This document shows positions 58,226 to 64,000 of a stretch of 64,000 nt of DNA, piece after piece. The DNA is taken from contig CM046442.1 of assembly GCA_025506515.1 (NCBI GenBank), forward strand, positions 114,730,162 through 114,794,161, read 5' to 3'. The stretch comes from Flaveria trinervia. Its lineage: Eukaryota; Streptophyta; Magnoliopsida; Asterales; Asteraceae. The first letter of the stretch is position 1. Each line of letters opens with the position of its first letter. The notes beneath the pieces were generated by a model that saw only the letters and a program-made list of their open reading frames with translations, ran no database searches and was not told where the DNA came from. Position numbers and translations under genes: made by a program.

Positions 58226-59150
58226 GTTGGCTACTTAAGAACTTACTTTTTTTAATTGGCTATCTAATTATCTTGTAAAGTTTTTTTTAATCTTTTAGGG
58301 ATGATATTATTAAGTTTTTAGATATATATTTTAAATAGAACATTTTTTAAAGTTTTTAAGATTTTTTTTTAGTTTTCAAGAATTTTTTTTCTTTTACTTT
58401 ATTTAAAAAATGACTTTACAAAATGTTTAGTTATTATATATAGTCTAATAATAATAAGTCAGTTGTTACAATAACCATATATTTATAGCATAGAGCCATG
58501 TAAAACTTGATGTTACGTTGTATTTTATTTTATTTTTTTGGTTTTATTTATTTTCGGTCTGGAATGGTTAAATAAATATATCGTTTGGTGTAGTGGTTAT
58601 TACGATTGTTTATGTGGGTGTGGACCCGTCTTTGACTTGTATGTCAGTGTTCTTTCTGGGATCTTTGATATATTGTTGTATAAAAGAACAATATTTTTTC
58701 TTAGTAGTTTAGCATTTTATTTTCTTTTAGCTTAACATTTTATATTAGTTAGCATTCATCTAAATTCTCCCCCAAATGTTATTATATAAAGTTATTTGAT
58801 ATAAATACATTACAATAAATAAAACAAAAAATAAATAAAAGACAATGTAACATCAACTTTTACATTACTCTATGTTATAAATATAGAGTTATTGTAGCAA
58901 CCGACTTAATATTATTACACTATATATAATAACTAAACATTTTATAAAGTCATTTTTAGAATACATTTTTAAATAAAGTAAAAGAAAAAAATTCTTGAAA
59001 ACAAAAAGAAATCTTATAAAATTAAAAAAATGTTCTATTTAAAATATATATCTAAAAAATTAAAGATATCATCCCTAAAAGAATAAATAAAAACTTTAAA
59101 AGATAATTAAGTAGCCAATAAAAAAGATAAGTTTTTAAATAGCCAATTAA
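58226..59150. repeat. large imperfect inverted repeat (foldback)
   Basis: The left arm (58226-58497) and right arm (58868-59150) are inverse copies of about 275 bp, with a ~370-bp spacer. Landmarks: TTGGCTACTTAA, GGGATGATATT, ATTTAAAAAATGACTTTACA and AAATGTTTAGTTATTATATA, each with its inverse in the other arm. The outer ends near 57980 (TTTGGTTGGTTGGAATTTAA) and 59335 (inverse TTTGTTGGAATTAAAATTGG) are weakly alike, suggesting a ~1.36-kb non-autonomous DNA transposon. The small open frame in the spacer is not convincing as a gene. Confidence 0.75.
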
Positions 59151-59705
59151 TTAGAAGTAAAAAACAATAAAGTTTTTAAAACTATACCATTTTGGTAAAT
59201 ATTTTACCATTTTAATAAATAAGTTTTCAAACTATACTAGCTTTAAAAAACTCCTAAATAATCCATATTCAAATTCCATTATAATTATAATTATAATTCC
59301 AATTTTAATTCCAACAAATACCATCACACCCTTAGCCTATTTATTAGAATATCACATCATGTTTAGATACAAAAAAGCCAATTTGAACTAAAGTGTAGAT
59401 CAATCAAATCAAACATGTCAAAGTTTATAAAAATACAACCATACCTACACCAACTCAAATCTAATCTCACACCGCCTGCAAATAATCGTTAGACTTTTTA
59501 TCAAATGACCATTTGAGATTTTTGTCGAATAACTATTTGCAAGTAATGTCAAATCTTATGGGCTCCCTACCTTTAAAATGGTTGTTTGTGAATGTGATAT
59601 TAACTGAGGATGGTGTAACTATAACAACCCTTCGTAAAAAAAGGAATTCAAATGCTTAATACTTCATAAGACATTAGCTGTCCTATAAAATAGGACAGAG
59701 TATAA
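59151..59705. other. intergenic DNA
   Basis: AT-rich with no recognised features apart from an (ATTATA)n-like stretch at about 59278-59300. Confidence 0.55.
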
Positions 59706-60171
59706 GGGGCTGTTTGTTTGGTCTGACCCGGCTGACCTGGTTGACTCAGCCGGTCAGTCCGTTTGATACGATTGAAATCAGAGCTGACCAGGTCCTTTTG
59801 GTCTGACTCGGACCTGAATTTAAACATGCTGACTGGGTCCTTTTCGTCTGACCAAGACCAAGGTGATGCTGGAGGTGGTGGCGGTGATGCTGGAGGTGGT
59901 GGCGGTGATGCTGGAGGTGGTGGCGGTGTTGCTGGAGGTGGTGGCGGTGGTGGCGGTGATGTTGGAGGTGGAAGAGGCGGTGAAGATGGATGAAGATGAG
60001 ATGTTTAGTGGTAATTTGGTTAAAGGTGATTTGCAGAGACGGTTTTTTAGTCAGTCGGATACCGAATCAAACAACTAAGTTTCACTCAAACGCATACCCA
60101 GTCAGAACATCTTACTAGGTCAGCTTCTGACTCAGTCAGATCTTACTGAGTCAGTGTAATCAAACAGCCCC
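59706..60171. mobile_element. MITE with GGGGCTGTTTG ends, copy 2, carrying a Gly-codon minisatellite
   Basis: The ends GGGGCTGTTTG...CAAACAGCCCC are flanked by TAA (59703-59705, 60172-60174). Its right ~90 bp in inverse match the left end of the 3396-3763 element, so this copy lies in the opposite orientation. Inside, at about 59869-59985, a 21-bp unit (GATGCTGGAGGTGGTGGCGGT-like) repeats three to four times, then runs on as GGTGGCGGT. Confidence 0.85.
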
Positions 60172-60174
60172 TAA

Positions 60175-60739
60175 GTCTATCATTGTAACAATACCAAATA
60201 CATTGAAGGTAATTCTCTAAATTTTCAAAATTTAGAAAGAGATGTGTTGAGCATGTGAGCTTGTAATGTGTTAGAAGAGTTTTGGCATATGGGTAAACAC
60301 CATGTAAGAGGCTCCTTTTGTGTTGCAATCCAGGGGGTGCGGGCCAACTTTGGTCTGTTGTGCGCATTTTTTATATGTATTTCCTATAAGAGGTTGTTTC
60401 TACAACTCGAACTAGTTTTCTATAAGTGGTTGTTTCTACAACTCGAACTAGTGACCTACAAGACATACAACAACCACCTTATCGAGTAATCGTTGCTCCA
60501 AGGTCCGCAATTCACCCGTAAAGTATCTATTTTTCTAATTGGTTTCTACAAGGATTTTTTCTATACCGCCATCTCACTCCTTGCTTTTTGAGTACTTTAA
60601 GCACTCTCACAAGTCACGCCCTTTAAAATCAATAAAGAGACTACAATTTTAAAAATTACAGTGACAGTCCAAGTGTTGTTTTGTAGACGAGCATAATTGG
60701 TTAGAGTGTATCATTGACACTTAAGCGATGAAGATTGCT
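60175..60739. other. intergenic DNA 3' of the E1-alpha gene
   Basis: A ~35-bp tandem duplication (GGTTGTTTCTACAACTCGAA) lies at about 60390-60450. Nothing else was recognised. Confidence 0.6.
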
Positions 60740-63700
60740 TTACAGCGGAACATCAGAAGGATAATCTTGTCTATGTTTCTTGATGGTTTTTCGTAAAAAA
60801 GCCTCTTGCTCCTTAAGGTTTCTAGGGGGAACATCATATACATCATTGAACATGTCTGCAACCGGAGGTTTTTCTATGCGCTCTGCAACCTGAATCGCTT
60901 GTGCTACCTACCAAATTCCAAATAAAGACAGTTAACCGTTAGGGGGTGATGAAAAAGTCAAACATAAAGTCAAAGCTTTACCTGCTTTCTTATGCTGCTA
61001 CGATATTCAGATTCAGCCACATTACTCCACCATCCTTCGCTTTGAATCCATTCTCTAAACCTTTTTACTGGGTTTTGATCACCTCGCCATCTTTCTATTT
61101 CATCGATCGAACGATACCTGGTTGAATCATCTGATGTTGAGTGGTGTCCTGCTCTATACTGAGCGCCTATATTTAAAATAAAATGAATCCTGAATCAGAT
61201 TTGTATTGGAATCTAAATTTGATGTAATAAGTTGGACCTCAAAAGTGAGAGCATACACAAACCTCAATTAAAACAGGTGTTTGTTCTTTAATAGCCATTT
61301 TTCGTGCTTCATAAACAGCATTATAGATGGCAAGAGCATCATTACCATCTATTCGGATGCTAGGAACACCATATGCCTTCCCTCTAACAACAACACCATC
61401 ACCTACAATTGACCATTTGACCCAAAAAGTCAATTATTCAAGTAGAAGTAGGAAGATGAGAAAAGAATAGGAAAGATATATCAATACTTCGAAATTGTTC
61501 ATTGACAGGTGTACTAATGGCCCAGCCATTGTTTCGGCAGAAGAAAATTACTGGAACCTCCATAACGGCAGCAAAGTTCATCGCAGCATGGAAATCTCCC
61601 TATGATCAATGGTGAAACAAAATTTGAATAATTAAAGTGCCAGTCAATGTATACTTGAATGATCTTGCTTTCAAAATGTGGCAACAAAGGAATATATGTG
61701 GTGTATTTACCGTACTAGTGCCTCCATCACCAAAATAAGTGATCACACATGAATCTTGTTTTTCCATCTTGAGAGAATATGCAGCACCAACCGCATGTGG
61801 AATTTGTGTTCTAGAATGATAAAACTAATTAGTGCCATAAACATCTACAAAACTTGCCTTAGTTAAGTAATAATCCAATATTTTGAATAAAATGATCTTG
61901 GAAGTTCTACGCACTAATAAGCTTATAAATATAACCATTTGAGCAGCTTCATTTTAGACTACTTTTAGAAATATACCCTATGACTCGTTAGAGATAAAAC
62001 ATGAACCATATCAACCAATTCATAAGTAAACAGGTTGAATTGCCACCTCATACAAAAAGTTAGTTGATATCTTACGCAACTGTTGATGCTACTGTAAAAT
62101 AATTGTGCTTTCTAGACCCGTAATGTATAGGCATCTGTCTTCCTTTTCCATACTCATACTTGTTTCCAAATAACTGATTTGCAAACTCTTGTAAAGTAAA
62201 TCCTCTCCACAGTAGAACTCCAGGTTCCCTGTACTGCATTAACATAAGATTTTGAAGATCATCGATCACCTCCAACTTCAAATTCAAAAGAGGAAAATTT
62301 TCATTTCAAAAAGTAACCTGAGGGAACACAAAATCATTATAGTTAAGAGCTGCTGCTGATGCAATGTTGATTGCTTCCTCCCCTGTTGTGGTTGCATAAA
62401 AGGATATTCTTCCTTGTCTTTGAGATTCATAAAATATAGTATCCATAACTTCAAGTGTTACCATGTTGTTATACATCTTGACAGCAAGTTCTTTGCTGAT
62501 CTATATATCCAAAAACAACAAAATCATTTCATGATTTCTTTTGGAAAAGTAAGAACAGTTTGTGGTTACCTTAAGTGAATGAATATCGCTGAATGGTCGA
62601 CCGTTGTCATCAAGTACGCGGTAACAATGGACCCTCTCCTCAGTAGAATTGGATGTGAATACCAGTTTATCGGTAAACTTGACTTTTCCACCTGGAAAAT
62701 CTAGGACCTGATGGGAAGGTGCTTCAACAGGCAACTGCATAAAAGATTAGTGCTCAAAAGATTCTAAAGTTGTGATTAAATGCTAAAATGCCATTGAAAT
62801 TTGCCAAATCCAATACATAAACAAATATTCTTGAAAATAGAGACAATTACCAAAATCTTTAATATGCAATATATAAATATAGAAACTGATTATCTACATA
62901 TCCAAAAATGGACATCCAAACGCCCTTAGTAGGGTACATTATAGCAGAACAGACTTTTTAATTGTGCATAGATGTATAGTTGATTTAGTTACTCATAATG
63001 CGGTTAATTATGACTTTGATGGTCCAACAACTAATTATAGGATTCAAATCTAAGGTAGACATAATTAGATATAATGGAAAGTAAGAATGGCTTGCCAAGT
63101 TGAAAATAAAAAAGGGCTTTTAATAACAAAAGATTTTAATCTTCACATACAATGAATGTAATCCTGCTGAACAAGTCAACGTAGCAAACATGGTTTAATT
63201 TTTACTTTTCTGCAAAAAGTCAATATGTAACATATTCCCTTTGAAAAGAGGTGTTCACTTTTCAGCTTGATATACCTAAAAGCTAAGATACAAACAATAT
63301 TCTATTCATTCTTGATCCAGTGCTAGTTTGACCTTAATAGTCATATGTGTACCTTTTCTACACTATCTAATAGGAAAAAACTTGTTGCATTATGAACAAT
63401 TATCAATTGAAATCATTACCAAATCCAATTGCTCATTACTATCCTTACAACTAAAGTGATATCATCGATTGTGATGTTCTATTTGACCAACACATGCAGC
63501 ATCAAAAGTTGCAAAACAAATAAATTGGGAATAAACAGCTGCACCAGCTAACAATCAAAACTCTCTACAAAATCCACAACAAATTAATCAAATTAAAACC
63601 GAATCCAAACAACAACTCAAAAGCCATTAATTCATACGCAAATCACAATGATGAAGATTATCCAAACCTGACCGACGGCATTGCTCGCACTGGTAGTAAA

Positions 63701-63928
63701 ATGCAATCGTCTCCCAACGGAATCCAGTTCGAAACAGCGATGAAAACCGATTGTGCGATTAACAGTTGAATAAGTTGCATATTTGCGAACAGATGGTGGT
63801 GGCGATGAGATTGTGTGAAGAAGATGAAGATGAAGATGACGATGAAATAGTGAACTAGTGAAGGAAGATCTAGATTTGAGATTGAAGATGATGAGATTTT
63901 TGGATTTCGTTAAGAAAGAGGAAGCCAT
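60740..63928 (-). CDS. BCKDHA: 2-oxoisovalerate dehydrogenase E1 alpha subunit (branched-chain 2-oxoacid dehydrogenase), 9 exons
   Basis: Thiamine-diphosphate-dependent decarboxylase of the mitochondrial branched-chain 2-oxoacid dehydrogenase complex, which breaks down Leu, Ile and Val; it pairs with E1 beta as a heterotetramer. Exons: 63668-63928, 62570-62734, 62318-62500, 62076-62233, 61711-61810, 61488-61599, 61263-61402, about 60982-61166, 60740-60907, with GT-AG junctions; about 490 residues, as expected. The first ~85 residues (MASSFLTKSKN..., rich in S, R, H, few acids) look like a mitochondrial transit peptide. Seen: YYREPGVLLWRGF, GKGRQMPIHYGS, the TPP motif GDG (283-285)...NN (312-313) and the phosphorylation loop HHSTSDDSTRYR. 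At exon 8, using acceptor 61166 the conserved ALTYR region lacks one base (GCGCTCAGTATAGA); using AG at 61159 keeps the frame but drops three residues. Confidence 0.95.
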
Positions 63929-64000
63929 GGGAGAGTGAGTTTCGAACAAGTGAGTTGAAGAAAGATGCGAATCTGGTGAACTAGTTTTTATTTTTATTTT

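Noticed and set aside
58538..58735. 65-codon hydrophobic frame in the foldback spacer
   Set aside because: AT-rich sequence readily gives hydrophobic frames; no start context or homology.
59763..59993. Glycine-rich protein gene
   Set aside because: The frame comes from a 21-bp minisatellite inside a MITE; no promoter or signal peptide.

Overview
This is plant nuclear DNA from a eudicot, AT-rich and full of retrotransposons. The host genes are typically plant: an ABCG5-type half transporter, a GeBP/STKL transcription factor, an NSL1/CAD1-type MACPF protein and the branched-chain 2-oxoacid dehydrogenase E1-alpha subunit. They have plant-style introns, or none for ABCG and GeBP. The LTR starts (TGTCACACCCC) and the shape of the third ORF in the large copia element remind me of Asteraceae genomes, but that is recollection, not proof. 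Every readable retroelement pol or gag here lies on the minus strand, except a copia 3' remnant near 41.1 kb.

Layout. 1-6.9 kb: a Helitron-like 3' end, an (AT)n tract, a decayed array of ~200-bp repeats and two MITEs. 7.0-8.9 kb: the intronless ABCG gene, broken by one missing base. 9.8-14.5 kb: a decayed Tnt1-like copia element with 5-bp target duplications. 16.3-34.3 kb: a degenerate Ty3-gypsy element split by two later insertions, a 12.0-kb Sirevirus-like copia element with a third ORF (17.0-29.0 kb) and a 2.36-kb solo LTR (30.0-32.4 kb). Both insertions keep exact 5-bp target duplications, and the gypsy frame reads through when they are removed. 34.6-39.9 kb: a gag-only, non-autonomous LTR element that carries a tandem array of hairpins with covarying stems in its leader and was itself split by a 5'-truncated L1-type LINE. 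41-46.9 kb: a copia 3' remnant, an inverted LTR repeat, a Helitron nested in a MITE and a gypsy 3' end. 49-54.8 kb: MACPF and GeBP genes. 55-60.2 kb: another Helitron end, a YJU2 splicing-factor pseudogene, a large foldback and a second copy of the 3.4-kb MITE family. 60.7-63.9 kb: the nine-exon E1-alpha gene on the minus strand.

The host genes are not functionally clustered: cuticle/lipid-type export, cell-death control, transcription and mitochondrial branched-chain amino-acid breakdown. Three of the four appear to lack a single base each, two of them in A-runs, which looks more like uncorrected long-read assembly error than gene death. In contrast, most stop codons I checked in the retroelements arise from C-to-T changes at CAG/CAA codons, the mark of methylated-cytosine decay. 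The most unusual signal is the hairpin array at 36.0-36.4 kb, where stem sequences change from unit to unit while pairing is kept.
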